Positions 36,494 to 45,967 are shown, numbered from the stretch's first letter. The stretch is 64,000 nt of DNA from CAWKCE01 sp032127035 (GCA_963848085.1 CAWKCE010000003.1:186001-250000); one strand, 5' to 3'. Translations and numbers: made by a program. Notes: generated from the sequence alone by a model not told the origin.

Positions 36494-39400
36494 ATGACGG
36501 TCCGCGGCCTGCTGCAGCTGTTGCGCGACGACCCGGCCATCGGCCGGGTTCTCGAGCTTGGACGCGCCGCGGCGGCCCCGTCCCTGGACGTGTCGGGCCC
36601 GGCGTCCCTGCCACCGTTCGCGATCGCGGCGCTGGCCGACCTGCAGGTGGGAGCCGGGCGCCCGGTCCTCGCGGTCGTTGCCACCACCCGCGAGGCGGAG
36701 GACCTCGCCGCGGCTCTGCGCTCGCTCCTGCCCCGGGACTCGGTGGTCGACTTCCCGTCCTGGGAGACGCTTCCCCACGAGCGGTTGTCCCCCCGCAGCG
36801 ACACGGTCGGTCGCCGGCTCGCCGTCCTGCGACGGCTGGCGCACCCGGACGACACCGACCCGGCGACGGCCGCGGTCTCGGTGCTGGTGGCGCCAGTCCG
36901 AGCCGTGCTCCAACCTCTGGTGCGCGGTCTGGGCGAGCTGGAGCCGGTCGTGCTTCGTTCCGGTGACGAGGTCGACCTGAACGACGTCGCGGCCCGGCTG
37001 GTCGACGCCGGATACGGCCGCGTCGACCTGGTCGACAAGCGCGGCGACTTCGCGGTGCGGGGCGGCATCGTCGACGTCTTTCCCCCGACCGAGGACCACC
37101 CGCTTCGGGTCGAGCTGTGGGGTGACACGGTCGAGGAGGTGCGGTGGTTCCGCGTCGCGGACCAGCGCAGCCTGGAGGTGGCCGAGCACGGCGTGTGGGC
37201 AGCGCCGGTGCGGGAGCTTCCCCTGACGCCGCAGGTCCGCGAGCGGGCGCGCACCCTCGCCGTTGAGCAACCCGGCCTGGCGGACGTGCTGGACCGGATC
37301 GCGGAAGGGATCGCGGTCGAGGGGATGGAGGCGCTCGCCCCGGTGCTCGCCGACGGCATGGAGCTCGTCCTCGACATCCTCCCGGCCGGCGCCCACGTCG
37401 TCCTGGTCGACCCCGAGCGCGTCCGGGCACGCAGCCACGACCTGGTGGCGACGAGCCAGGAGTTTCTCGAGGCCAGCTGGGCCAACGCGGCGGCCGGAAA
37501 CGTCACGCCCATCGACCTCGGGGCGGCGGCCTACCACGACCTGGGCGACGTCCGGCAGCACGCCATCGCCCTGGGGATCCCGTGGTGGAGCATCGGTCGG
37601 TTCACCCCGGACGAGGAGCTCGAGCCGGATGCCGTCGTGTCCGGCCTTCGCCCGGCCGAGGAGTTCCGCGGCGACACCGGGCGGGCGCTGGAGCAGGTGC
37701 GGCAGCGGCTGGCCTCGGGCTGGCACGCGGTCCTGGTCACTGAGGGCCACGGGCCGGCCGAGCGGCTGGTTGAGCGGCTGCGCGACGAGGGCGTCCCAGC
37801 CCGTTTCGACGAGGACGTCCCCGAGCCACCGGAGCCGTCCGTGGCAGTGGTCACGACCGGTGAGCTGGCTCACGGTTTCGTCAGCGACGCGGCCCGCCTG
37901 CTGCTGATCACCGAGACCGACCTGGTCGGTCAGCGCTCCTCCACCAAGGACATGCGCCGCCTGCCGTCGCGTCGCCGGGCGGCGGTCGACCCGCTGCAGC
38001 TGGCACCCGGAGACTTCGTCGTCCATGAGCAGCACGGTGTGGGGCGGTACGTCGAGATGACCCGGCGGGAGGTCCAAGGCGCCACCCGCGAGTACCTGGT
38101 GCTGGAGTACGCGCCGGCGAAGCGTGGCCAGCCCGGCGACCGGCTGTACGTGCCGACCGACCAGCTCGACCTGGTGACCCGGTACGTCGGAGGCGAGTCG
38201 CCGTCGCTGCACCGGCTCGGCGGCGCCGACTGGGCCAAGACCAAGGGGCGGGCCAAGAAGGCGGTCCGCCAGATCGCCGCCGAGCTGGTGCGCCTGTACT
38301 CGGCCCGGATGGCATCGCCGGGCCACGCGTTCGGACCGGACACTCCGTGGCAGCGCGAGCTGGAGGACGCCTTCCCGTACGTCGAGACGCCGGACCAGCT
38401 GGCCTGTATCGACGAGGTGAAGGCCGACATGGAGCTACCCGTCCCGATGGACCGGCTGGTCTGCGGCGACGTGGGCTACGGCAAGACCGAGATCGCCGTG
38501 CGTGCGGTGTTCAAAGCAGTGCAGGACGGCAAGCAGGCAGCCATCCTGGTTCCGACGACGCTGCTCGTCCAGCAGCACCTGAGCACCTTCGCCGAGCGGT
38601 TCGCGAACTTCCCCGTCGAGGTCAGGGCCCTGTCCCGGTTCCAGACCGACGCGGAGGCGAACGCGGTCCTGGCCGGTCTGGCGGACGGCTCGGTGGACGT
38701 CGTGATCGGCACCCACCGGCTGCTGCAGCCGAGCGCCCGGTTCAAGGAGCTGGGGCTGGTCGTTGTCGACGAGGAGCAGCGGTTCGGCGTGGAGCACAAG
38801 GAGCACCTGAAGGCGCTGCGCACCCACGTCGACGTCCTCACGATGTCGGCGACACCGATCCCGCGCACCCTGGAGATGGCGGTGAGCGGAATCCGCGAGA
38901 TGTCGACCATCCTCACGCCGCCGGAGGAGCGGCATCCGATCCTGACGTTCGTCGGCCCGTACGACGAGAAGCAGATCTCGGCGGCCCTCCGCCGTGAGCT
39001 GCTGCGGGAGGGGCAGGTCTTCTACATCCACAACCGGGTCGAGTCCATCCAGCGGGCGGCCACCCGGCTTCGGGAGCTGGTGCCCGAGGCGCGCATTCGC
39101 GTCGCGCACGGCCAGATGTCCGAGGACTCCTTGGAGCAGGTGATCGTCGACTTCTGGGACAAGTCGTTCGACGTCCTGGTGTGCACGACCATCGTGGAGT
39201 CCGGTTTGGACATCGCGAACGCGAACACCCTGGTGGTGGAGCGCTCCGACCTGCTCGGGCTGTCGCAGCTCCACCAGCTGCGCGGCCGGGTGGGCCGGGG
39301 GCGCGAGCGCGGCTACGCGTACTTCCTGTACCCGCCGGAGCAGCCACTCACCGAGACCGCGCACGACCGGCTGGCGACCATCGCCCAGCACACCGACCTC

Positions 39401-40042
39401 GGCTCCGGGATGGCGGTGGCGATGAAGGACCTGGAGATCCGGGGTGCCGGCAACGTCCTCGGCGGCGAGCAGTCCGGCTACGTCGAAGGCGTCGGCTTCG
39501 ACCTCTACGTGCGCCTGGTCGGGGCGGCGGTCGCAGACCTCAAGGGCGGGGAGCCGGTTCCGGACGAGGAGGTGCGGGTGGAGCTGCCCGTGGACGCCCA
39601 CCTCCCGCACGACTGGATCCCGTCGGAGCGTGTCCGGCTGCAGGCGTACCAGCGCCTGGCCGCGGCGCACGACGAACCGGCGCTGACCGAGGCACGCGCG
39701 GAGCTGGTCGACCGCTTCGGGGCGCTGCCGCCACCGGTGGAGCGGCTGTTCGCCGTCGCTGCGTTTCGTGCCCTCGCCCGGCGGGCGGGGGTCACCGAGG
39801 TCGTCACGCAGGGCAAGTACCTCCGGCTGTCGCCGGTGGAGCTTCCGGAGTCGCGCAGCCTGCGGCTGACCCGGCTGTACCCGGGGACCATCGTGAAGCC
39901 CGCGGTCCGTACCATCCTGGTACCGAGCCCCACCACGGCCCGGGTCGGCGGTCAGCCCGTCCGCGACGCCGACCTCCTGCGGTGGGCCACCGACCTCGTG
40001 CAGGACGTCCTGCTCGACGCTCCCCCGGAGGGATCGACGTGA
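36494..40042 (+). CDS. mfd: Transcription-repair coupling factor Mfd
   Basis: Mfd is a DNA translocase that removes RNA polymerase stalled at lesions and recruits UvrA. The 1182-residue protein has the UvrB-like N-terminal module (FPSWETLPHERLSP), the RNA-polymerase-interacting domain starting LAPGDFVVHEQHGVGRYVEM (about residue 503) and the SF2 motor. Motor motifs are Walker A GDVGYGKTEIAVRAVF (about 657), the DEEQ box VVDEEQRFGVEH (about 757), the TMSATPIPRTLEMA motif III, and IVESGLDIANANTL. A TRG motif and a C-terminal D7 domain complete it. The stop overlaps the next GTG by 4 nt. pth-mfd order is conserved among Gram-positives. Confidence 0.97.
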   Translation: MTVRGLLQLLRDDPAIGRVLELGRAAAAPSLDVSGPASLPPFAIAALADLQVGAGRPVLAVVATTREAEDLAAALRSLLPRDSVVDFPSWETLPHERLSPRSDTVGRRLAVLRRLAHPDDTDPATAAVSVLVAPVRAVLQPLVRGLGELEPVVLRSGDEVDLNDVAARLVDAGYGRVDLVDKRGDFAVRGGIVDVFPPTEDHPLRVELWGDTVEEVRWFRVADQRSLEVAEHGVWAAPVRELPLTPQVRERARTLAVEQPGLADVLDRIAEGIAVEGMEALAPVLADGMELVLDILPAGAHVVLVDPERVRARSHDLVATSQEFLEASWANAAAGNVTPIDLGAAAYHDLGDVRQHAIALGIPWWSIGRFTPDEELEPDAVVSGLRPAEEFRGDTGRALEQVRQRLASGWHAVLVTEGHGPAERLVERLRDEGVPARFDEDVPEPPEPSVAVVTTGELAHGFVSDAARLLLITETDLVGQRSSTKDMRRLPSRRRAAVDPLQLAPGDFVVHEQHGVGRYVEMTRREVQGATREYLVLEYAPAKRGQPGDRLYVPTDQLDLVTRYVGGESPSLHRLGGADWAKTKGRAKKAVRQIAAELVRLYSARMASPGHAFGPDTPWQRELEDAFPYVETPDQLACIDEVKADMELPVPMDRLVCGDVGYGKTEIAVRAVFKAVQDGKQAAILVPTTLLVQQHLSTFAERFANFPVEVRALSRFQTDAEANAVLAGLADGSVDVVIGTHRLLQPSARFKELGLVVVDEEQRFGVEHKEHLKALRTHVDVLTMSATPIPRTLEMAVSGIREMSTILTPPEERHPILTFVGPYDEKQISAALRRELLREGQVFYIHNRVESIQRAATRLRELVPEARIRVAHGQMSEDSLEQVIVDFWDKSFDVLVCTTIVESGLDIANANTLVVERSDLLGLSQLHQLRGRVGRGRERGYAYFLYPPEQPLTETAHDRLATIAQHTDLGSGMAVAMKDLEIRGAGNVLGGEQSGYVEGVGFDLYVRLVGAAVADLKGGEPVPDEEVRVELPVDAHLPHDWIPSERVRLQAYQRLAAAHDEPALTEARAELVDRFGALPPPVERLFAVAAFRALARRAGVTEVVTQGKYLRLSPVELPESRSLRLTRLYPGTIVKPAVRTILVPSPTTARVGGQPVRDADLLRWATDLVQDVLLDAPPEGST

Positions 40043-40686
40043 CCGTGCTCCGTCCCCGGCATGCCGGCGCCGCGGTACTGGCCGCTGTCGGCATGCTGCT
40101 CCTGTCCGGCTGCGGCGGCGTGAAAGCCGGCTCGGCGGCAGTCGTCGGCGACGACGTCCTGCCGGAGTCGTCGGTGTCCGACTCCAGCCAGGAGATCCTC
40201 GACATCGCCGCCGCCAACGACCTCCAGGCACCACCCACGGCAGACCTCAACACGCGCTTGGTCGGCATCTGGGTCGAGACGCAGCTCACCGATGCCTTGG
40301 CTGTCGAGGAGGGCGTGTCGGTGTCCGCCGGCGATGTCGACGCGTTCCTCAGCCGGCTCGGCGACCGCGACCGCCTGCAGATCGCGGTGTCGGCGGGCAT
40401 CGGGCCCAGCGCTCTCGACCAGGCTGCGGAGACCCAGATGCTCCAGCAGCTGCTGGTACGCCAGCTGGCCCCGAACGGCACTCCGGAGGAGCAGGGAGCG
40501 GCGCTGCGTGCTGCGCTGGCCACCACCGGTGCCGAGCTCGGGGTCTCCGTCAACCCCCGCTACGCCGCGTACGACGCGACGATCGCCCAGGTGGTGCCAC
40601 GGTCCGACGACCGGCTGTCCGCGCCGGAGCCGGTGCCGAGCGGTGCCACCGGGGGCGACATCCCGCTCGCGCCGCCCGCGGGCTGA
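40039..40686 (+). CDS. SurA N-terminal-like lipoprotein chaperone
   Basis: The 215-residue precursor has a lipoprotein signal (AAVGMLLLSGC, Cys25) and a helical SurA N-terminal-type domain, with DTRLVGIWVETQLTDALAVEEGV-like segments (about residues 65-95). No PPIase domain is present. Pro/Ser-rich residues close the C-terminus. In SurA and PrsA this region binds unfolded exported proteins, so a periplasmic-side chaperone role is plausible. It is translationally coupled to mfd and overlaps the mazG start by one base (TGATG), an arrangement common in actinobacteria. Confidence 0.8.
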   Translation: MTVLRPRHAGAAVLAAVGMLLLSGCGGVKAGSAAVVGDDVLPESSVSDSSQEILDIAAANDLQAPPTADLNTRLVGIWVETQLTDALAVEEGVSVSAGDVDAFLSRLGDRDRLQIAVSAGIGPSALDQAAETQMLQQLLVRQLAPNGTPEEQGAALRAALATTGAELGVSVNPRYAAYDATIAQVVPRSDDRLSAPEPVPSGATGGDIPLAPPAG

Positions 40687-41696
40687 TGCCGGTCCTGGGC
40701 CGCCTGGTTCTCCTGGCGACGTCCCACCGAGTTGCGCCGGGGCTGCTCAACCGATCGGCGTGGCAGCTGCTGGACGGCCGCGCGCCGGTGCTGGTGGGCT
40801 CGTCTGACCATCCGCTCGCCCGAATGCTCGTCGACGACGGCGTCGCGGTGGAGGCACTCGCCGGGCTGGCACCGGGCGCCGTCGCGCGCGAGCTCCTCTC
40901 CCGTGCGGCCGACGGGACCGTCATCTGGCTGGTCGCCGACGACGGTGACATCGCGGTCACCGAGGCCCTGGCGCCGGCGCTGGCTGCGACGGCCGAGGCC
41001 GGGGAGTCGCCGCCGGAGGTAGAGGTCGTGCACGGCTCCTACGACGTCCCCGGTGCCCGGCTGCTCGACCTGGTCGCCGTCATGGACCGGCTGCGGTCGC
41101 CTGGTGGCTGCCCGTGGGATGCCGAACAAAGCCACGCGTCCCTGGTTCCCTACCTCCTCGAGGAGGCGTACGAGACCGTCGAAGCCATCGAGACCGGCGA
41201 TGTCGACCACCTGCGCGAGGAGCTCGGCGACCTGCTGCTGCAGGTGGTCTTCCACGCCCGGTTGGGAGAGGAGGACCCGGATCGACCCTGGTCCGTCGAC
41301 GACGTCGCCTCCGGAATCGTGGACAAGCTGGTGCGGCGGCATCCGCACGTCTTCGGTGGCGTCGATGCCCCGACCGCAGCTCACGTCGAGGAGAACTGGG
41401 AGCGGCTGAAGGCGGCCGAGAAGGACCGGGCCTCGGCGGTGGACGGCGTCCCGCTCGGCCAGCCCGCCCTGGCCCTGGCCTCGGCCCTGGTGCGCCGCAT
41501 CGACCGCGCCGGGGTGTCGGTCGATGTGCCCGAGGCCGAGCTTCCGCCGGATGTGACCGCGGACGAGGTGGGGGTGGTGCTGCTGGGGCTGGCTGCCGCG
41601 GCGCAGCGGCACGGCCTGGACCCGGAGGCGGCACTGCGGGGGGCCGCCCGCGAGCTGGCCGACGGCGTCCGGCGAGCCGAACCGGCCGGTGGATAG
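40686..41696 (+). CDS. mazG: Nucleoside triphosphate pyrophosphohydrolase MazG
   Basis: MazG hydrolyses NTPs, including oxidised or excess nucleotides, to NMP and pyrophosphate. The 336-residue protein has an N-terminal domain of about 120 residues specific to actinobacteria, then a single MazG domain. That domain contains RSPGGCPWDAEQSHASLVPYLLEEAYE (split motif, about residue 137), the EExxE-type metal helix (LLEEAYETVEAIE), ELGDLLLQVVFHA and the KLVRRHPHVFG signature. VEENWERLKAAEK ends the core. E. coli MazG has two MazG domains, and this one has the mycobacterial single-domain form. RNA or DNA surveillance next to mfd is suggestive only. Confidence 0.93.
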   Translation: MPVLGRLVLLATSHRVAPGLLNRSAWQLLDGRAPVLVGSSDHPLARMLVDDGVAVEALAGLAPGAVARELLSRAADGTVIWLVADDGDIAVTEALAPALAATAEAGESPPEVEVVHGSYDVPGARLLDLVAVMDRLRSPGGCPWDAEQSHASLVPYLLEEAYETVEAIETGDVDHLREELGDLLLQVVFHARLGEEDPDRPWSVDDVASGIVDKLVRRHPHVFGGVDAPTAAHVEENWERLKAAEKDRASAVDGVPLGQPALALASALVRRIDRAGVSVDVPEAELPPDVTADEVGVVLLGLAAAAQRHGLDPEAALRGAARELADGVRRAEPAGG

Positions 41697-41745
41697 GCTC
41701 GACGCGCCGGGCACCCCAGCCCACCGACCTGCCGAGGAGCCACCC

Positions 41746-43026
41746 GTGGCGAGCATCGACGCCCTCATCGCACGCGAGATCCTGGACTCGCGAGGCAACC
41801 CCACGATCGAGGTCGAAGTGGGCCTTGACGACGGCACCGTCGGTCGGGCGGCGGTCCCCAGCGGCGCCTCGACGGGAGTGCACGAGGCGGTCGAGCTCCG
41901 CGACGGCGATGCCAACCGCTACCTCGGTAAGGGCGTGGAGAAGGCCGTTCTCGCGGTCGATGACGAGCTGGGCCCTGAGCTGCTCGGCTTCGATGCGTCG
42001 GAGCAGCGACTGGTGGACCAGACCATGCTCGACCTGGACGGCACCCCGAACAAGGCACGGCTGGGGGCCAACGCAATCCTCGGCGTCTCGTTGGCGGTGG
42101 CCCGTGCGGCGGCGGACTCGGCGGACCTGCCGCTGTTCCGCTACGTCGGCGGCCCGAACGCCCATCTGCTTCCGGTGCCGATGATGAACGTGCTCAACGG
42201 CGGTGCCCACGCCGACACCGACGTCGACATCCAGGAGTTCATGATCGCGCCCATCGGGGCGGGCACATTCTCTGAAGCCGTGCGCTGGGGCGCGGAGGTC
42301 TACCACGCGCTGAAGGCGGTGCTGAAGGAGCGTGGGCTCTCTACCGGTCTCGGTGACGAGGGCGGGTTCGCCCCGGCGCTGCCCAGCAACCGGGATGCTC
42401 TCGACCTGCTCCTGGTCGCCATCGACAAGGCCGGCTACGCCCCGGGCCGGGACGTTGCCCTCGCACTCGACGTCGCGTCCACGGAGTTCTTCACCGACGG
42501 GTCCTACCGGTTCGAGGGCCAGGATCGCGACTCCGACTGGATGACGCAGTACTACGCGACCCTGGTCGCGGAGTACCCCCTGGTGTCCGTCGAGGACCCC
42601 ATGGCCGAGGACGACTGGGACGGGTGGAAGCACGTCACGGCCGAGCTGGGAGCAGCGGCCCAGATCGTCGGGGACGACAACTTCGTGACGAACCCGGAGC
42701 GGATCCAGCGAGGCATCGACGACGGCGTCGCGAACGCGCTGCTGGTGAAGGTGAACCAGATCGGGACACTCACCGAGACGTTGGACGCCGTCGACCTGGC
42801 GCACCGCAACGGCTACCGCTGCATGATGAGCCACCGCTCCGGCGAGACGGAGGACACGACCATCGCTGACCTCGCGGTGGCCACGAACTGCGGGCAGATC
42901 AAGACCGGTGCGCCCGCCCGGTCCGAGCGGGTTGCCAAGTACAACCAGCTGCTGCGCATCGAGGAGGAGCTCGACGACGCCGCGCGGTACTCCGGCGCGT
43001 CGGCCTTCCCGAGGTTCACCCCGTAG
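41746..43026 (+). CDS. eno: Enolase
   Basis: Enolase interconverts 2-phosphoglycerate and phosphoenolpyruvate. The 426-residue protein has AREILDSRGNPTIEVEV, the GASTGVHEAVELRDG loop, and GDEGGFAPAL. Metal ligands lie in ALDVASTEF, SVEDPMAEDDW and GDDNFVTN, and the catalytic lysine region is LLVKVNQIGTL. The SHRSGETEDTTIAD motif is also present. The GTG at 41746 is supported by GCCGAGGAGC 6-15 nt upstream and by the conserved N-terminus. An upstream ATG gives a non-conserved extension. Confidence 0.98.
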   Translation: MASIDALIAREILDSRGNPTIEVEVGLDDGTVGRAAVPSGASTGVHEAVELRDGDANRYLGKGVEKAVLAVDDELGPELLGFDASEQRLVDQTMLDLDGTPNKARLGANAILGVSLAVARAAADSADLPLFRYVGGPNAHLLPVPMMNVLNGGAHADTDVDIQEFMIAPIGAGTFSEAVRWGAEVYHALKAVLKERGLSTGLGDEGGFAPALPSNRDALDLLLVAIDKAGYAPGRDVALALDVASTEFFTDGSYRFEGQDRDSDWMTQYYATLVAEYPLVSVEDPMAEDDWDGWKHVTAELGAAAQIVGDDNFVTNPERIQRGIDDGVANALLVKVNQIGTLTETLDAVDLAHRNGYRCMMSHRSGETEDTTIADLAVATNCGQIKTGAPARSERVAKYNQLLRIEEELDDAARYSGASAFPRFTP

Positions 43027-43040
43027 GTGATGCTCGTCGT

Positions 43041-43532
43041 ATGACGTCGTCGAGCAGGCCGGGCTCGCCGCGCCGTTCGTCCGGCAGCGGTCGGCCGCGT
43101 CGGGTGACCCCGGTGGTGGCCGCGGCGCCGGAGGCTGCGGTGTCTCGAGGCCCGTGGTCGCGTCCGACCGGACGTGCCGTCGTGCTGCTTCTCGTGCTGG
43201 CGGCGCTGGTGATGACCCTGGCCCTTCCGCTGCGCGAGTACGTGCAGCAGCGGTCCCAGATCCGGGCGCTCGAGCGGGAGCTGCAGGTCCGGCAGGAGCG
43301 CGTCGACGGCCTGCGGGACCAGCAGCAGCTGTGGAACGACCCCACCTACGTCGAGCTGCAGGCCCGGGAGCGGCTGCACTACGTCTACCCCGGCGAGACC
43401 GGGTACGTCGTCCTGTCGCCGCAGGATGTCCAGGAGGCCAAGCAGCCTGAGGTTCGGGTGGCGACCGAGGAGCGTCGTGCCTGGTACGACACCGTCTGGT
43501 CGTCGCTGCAGGCGGCGGACACCCGGGACTGA
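43041..43532 (+). CDS. divIC: FtsB/DivIC-type septum formation initiator
   Basis: The 163-residue bitopic protein has a basic cytoplasmic N-tail, one membrane helix (AVVLLLVLAALVMTLALPLR, residues 46-65), an extracytoplasmic coiled coil (QQRSQIRALERELQVRQERV...) and the short conserved DPTYVELQARERLHYVYPGE, the DivIC signature. With FtsL and FtsQ it forms the divisome regulator that activates FtsWI septal synthesis. It follows eno by 14 nt, the usual actinobacterial order eno-divIC-DUF501-ppx. Confidence 0.93.
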   Translation: MTSSSRPGSPRRSSGSGRPRRVTPVVAAAPEAAVSRGPWSRPTGRAVVLLLVLAALVMTLALPLREYVQQRSQIRALERELQVRQERVDGLRDQQQLWNDPTYVELQARERLHYVYPGETGYVVLSPQDVQEAKQPEVRVATEERRAWYDTVWSSLQAADTRD

Positions 43533-43542
43533 GCGGACCACC

Positions 43543-44070
43543 GTGGACCAGCCGTACGGGGGTCCGGTGCCGGCGCCGGACCTGCGCGCCGTCGCCGCCC
43601 AGCTGGGCAGGGAGCCGCGCGGGGTGCGGTCGGTCGCCCACCGGTGCACGTGTGGGCTGCCCGACGTCGTCGAGACCGAGCCGCGGCTGCCTGACGGCAG
43701 CCCCTTCCCGACCTTCTACTACCTGACCTGCACTCGGCTGACCTCCGCGATCAGCACGCTGGAGGCAGAGGGGGTGATGCGGGCGATGCAGGGCCGGCTC
43801 GCCACCGACGCCGAGCTTGCGGCCCGGTACCTGGGCGCGCACGAGGACCTGGTTGCGCGTCGCGAGGCCGTGGCCGTCGTCGAGGAGATCGCAGGTGTCA
43901 GCGCCGGCGGCATGCCCGACCGCGTCAAGTGCCTCCACGTGCTGGCCGCGCATGCTCTCGCCGTGGGGCCGGGAGTGAACCCGCTGGGGGACGAGGTGCT
44001 CGCCGAGCTGGATGCCCGCGGCGTGCGTCGCGACGTGCCCTGTGTCACGGTCGGGGACGAGCCGTCGTGA
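43543..44070 (+). CDS. DUF501 protein
   Basis: This 175-residue soluble protein of the DUF501 family has VAHRCTCGLPDVVETEPRL with a Cys-x-Cys, then GSPFPTFYYLTCTRLTSAISTLEAEGVM, and GMPDRVKCLHVLAAHALAVG. The four conserved Cys/His positions (HRCTC, LTC, KCLH, AAH) suggest metal binding. Function is unknown. It is always beside ppx and divIC in actinobacteria. The GTG is 10 nt after the divIC stop, and the stop overlaps ppx (GTGA). Confidence 0.9.
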   Translation: MDQPYGGPVPAPDLRAVAAQLGREPRGVRSVAHRCTCGLPDVVETEPRLPDGSPFPTFYYLTCTRLTSAISTLEAEGVMRAMQGRLATDAELAARYLGAHEDLVARREAVAVVEEIAGVSAGGMPDRVKCLHVLAAHALAVGPGVNPLGDEVLAELDARGVRRDVPCVTVGDEPS

Positions 44071-45002
44071 CCGCGCGTCGGGTCGCCGCGATCGACTGCG
44101 GCACCAACTCCATCCGCCTGCTCGTGGCCGACGTCGACGCCGACACCGGCCGGCTCGTCGATGTCGACCGGCGCATGGAGGTGGTCCGACTCGGGGAGGG
44201 CATCGACAGCACCGGCGAGATCGGCCAGCCGGCGCTGGAGCGCACGTTCGCCGCCGTCGACCGGTATGCGGCCCGGATCCAGGAGCTCGGCACCGAGTAC
44301 GTCCGGTTCGTCGCCACGTCCGCCACCCGAGACGCCACGAACCGCGACGTGTTCGTGAGCGGCGTGCGCGGCCGCCTGGGCGTCGAGCCGCAGGTCGTCA
44401 GCGGCCAGGAGGAGGCGGCACTGTCGTTCCGCGGCGCCACCTACGAGCTTGCGCCGGGGGAGCGGCCCGAGCCGTTCCTGGTGGTCGACATCGGCGGCGG
44501 GTCGACCGAGTTCGTCATCGGCGACGCGACGACCGGACCGACAGCGTCCGCCAGCGTCGACATCGGCTGCGTCCGGCTGACCGAGCGCCACTTCCACTCC
44601 GACCCGCCCCTGCCGGCGGAGGTCTCGGCCGCCCGGGACGACATCGACGCCGCTATCGCCGAGGTCGTAAGGACAGTGCCGCTGCGGCGGGCCGGCACGC
44701 TCATCGGGCTGGCCGGGTCGGTGACGACGGTGTCGGCGCTCGCCCTGGGCCTGTGGGAGTACGACCCCGAGCAGATCCACCGCAGCGTGGTGAGTGCGGC
44801 GTCGGTCCACCGCACGTGCGAGGACCTGCTCTTCCTCACCCGCGACCGGAGGGCGGCGCTGCCGGTGATGCACCCGGGACGGGTGGATGTGATCATGGCC
44901 GGCGCCCTCATCTGGTCGTCGATCGTCGCGTACAGCGGCCAGGCGGAGGTCCTCGCCAGCGAGCACGACATTCTCGACGGCATCGCCCTGTCCCTCGCCT
45001 AG
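44067..45002 (+). CDS. ppx: Exopolyphosphatase/guanosine pentaphosphate phosphohydrolase family
   Basis: The family cleaves terminal phosphate from polyphosphate or pppGpp, linking energy storage and the stringent response. The 311-residue ASKHA-fold protein has phosphate-1 AIDCGTNSIRLLVADV, the catalytic Glu region SGQEEAALSFRG, phosphate-2 VVDIGGGSTEFVIG and GLAGSVTTVSALALG. It lacks the C-terminal HD-like domain of E. coli Ppx, like the short mycobacterial Ppx1 (Rv0496/Rv1026 type). Which activity it has cannot be told from motifs. It is translationally coupled to DUF501 and ends the glmU-ppx run. Confidence 0.93.
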   Translation: MTARRVAAIDCGTNSIRLLVADVDADTGRLVDVDRRMEVVRLGEGIDSTGEIGQPALERTFAAVDRYAARIQELGTEYVRFVATSATRDATNRDVFVSGVRGRLGVEPQVVSGQEEAALSFRGATYELAPGERPEPFLVVDIGGGSTEFVIGDATTGPTASASVDIGCVRLTERHFHSDPPLPAEVSAARDDIDAAIAEVVRTVPLRRAGTLIGLAGSVTTVSALALGLWEYDPEQIHRSVVSAASVHRTCEDLLFLTRDRRAALPVMHPGRVDVIMAGALIWSSIVAYSGQAEVLASEHDILDGIALSLA

Positions 45003-45028
45003 GGCAGCCGCCCCAGCTCACCCAGCCC

Positions 45029-45092
45029 GCCGAGTGCACACCCCCAGGACACATTTGGGCGCCGAGTGCACACCCCGAGGACACATCTGGTC
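45029..45092 (+). repeat. Two tandem copies of a 32-bp intergenic repeat
   Basis: Units 45029-45060 and 45061-45092 both read GCCGAGTGCACACCCC, then (C/G)AGGACACAT, then a variable end. They lie between the ppx stop and the convergent membrane-protein stop. An inverted copy is at 45878-45909. Confidence 0.85.
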
Positions 45093-45106
45093 GCTGAGAG
45101 CGAAGG

Positions 45107-45811
45107 TCAGGAGGCGGCGACCTCCGATCGTGCGGCCCGAGAACGCACGACCAGCCACCCGCCTGCGAGCAGGAACCACACTGAAGTCCCCACGACCGCC
45201 AGCATGTACACCACCCACACGACGGAGCTCAGGTTGTCGAGCAGCGGCCCGAACAGCCCTGCCACCACCCGGAAGCCCGGGATGACTCCGAGCCACGCCA
45301 GGGGCAGGGGGATGAGCCGTTGACGTCCACCGAGGACGCACATCCCCACCACCCAGATGCCGACGGTGAACAGACCACCCGCGAGGGCGACCTGTGTCCC
45401 TGCCAGCTGGATGACGAGGTAGGCGGCCCGGCCGTCCGCTTCTCCGAACTCCGCGATGCGGAGAACGGGGCCGGGGGCGGAGATCTGGAAGATGCCAGCA
45501 ACGGCGAGGAAGGCCGACGCGAACAGCCCGGACGTGGTGACCGACCGGCGCGCCAGGCGGTTCGCTCGATCGGCGAGTACGTCGTCCAGGCCGAGAACCG
45601 CCACGGTCAGGCTCACCGCCATGAAGAACAGTGTGATCCCCGACAGCACGTAGACGTCACCGTGGTCACGGAAGAACCGCAGGCCGTCCGCCGGGTCGTC
45701 GCCGTCCTCGAGGCCGAGGCTCACGGCGACGCCGATCAGAGCGGTCGCGCCGACGGAGAGCGCTCCGTAGGCCAGCAGCGCCCACCCGCCGACTCGCTGG
45801 GTCCGTGTCAC
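45107..45811 (-). CDS. Six-helix membrane protein, DUF4386-like
   Basis: The 234-residue protein has six predicted helices, starting RVGGWALLAYGALSVGATAL. A loop carrying FRDHGDVYVLSGI follows, then central helices around RLARRSVTTSGLFASAFLAV, and a C-terminal pair. The pattern resembles DUF4386 proteins, but the match is by topology and is not secure. The GTG at 45811 has GAGGAG 7 nt upstream. The gene is flanked by copies of the same 32-bp repeat in opposite orientations (45029-45092 and 45878-45909), which is unusual for this window and may reflect insertion as a unit. Confidence 0.72.
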   Translation of the reverse strand: MTRTQRVGGWALLAYGALSVGATALIGVAVSLGLEDGDDPADGLRFFRDHGDVYVLSGITLFFMAVSLTVAVLGLDDVLADRANRLARRSVTTSGLFASAFLAVAGIFQISAPGPVLRIAEFGEADGRAAYLVIQLAGTQVALAGGLFTVGIWVVGMCVLGGRQRLIPLPLAWLGVIPGFRVVAGLFGPLLDNLSSVVWVVYMLAVVGTSVWFLLAGGWLVVRSRAARSEVAAS

Positions 45812-45877
45812 GGGGACGCTCCTCTGCAACGGCGAAGCTGGCTGGGCGGAGTATTCCAGCGCGGTGACGCACTCGGT

Positions 45878-45909
45878 GCCCAAATATGTCCTGGGGGTGT
45901 GCACTCGGG
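45878..45909 (-). repeat. Inverted copy of the 32-bp intergenic repeat
   Basis: Read on the minus strand this is CCCGAGTGCACACCCC, then CAGGACATATTTGGGC. It matches the 45029 unit at all but about three positions. It lies 67 bp upstream of the membrane-protein start and 58 bp before the hydrolase ATG. Confidence 0.85.
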
Positions 45910-45967
45910 GATAGGTTGCGGGCGGCGGGCAACGGCGGGGCGACACCGGTTCGGCACAGGAGGCGTC

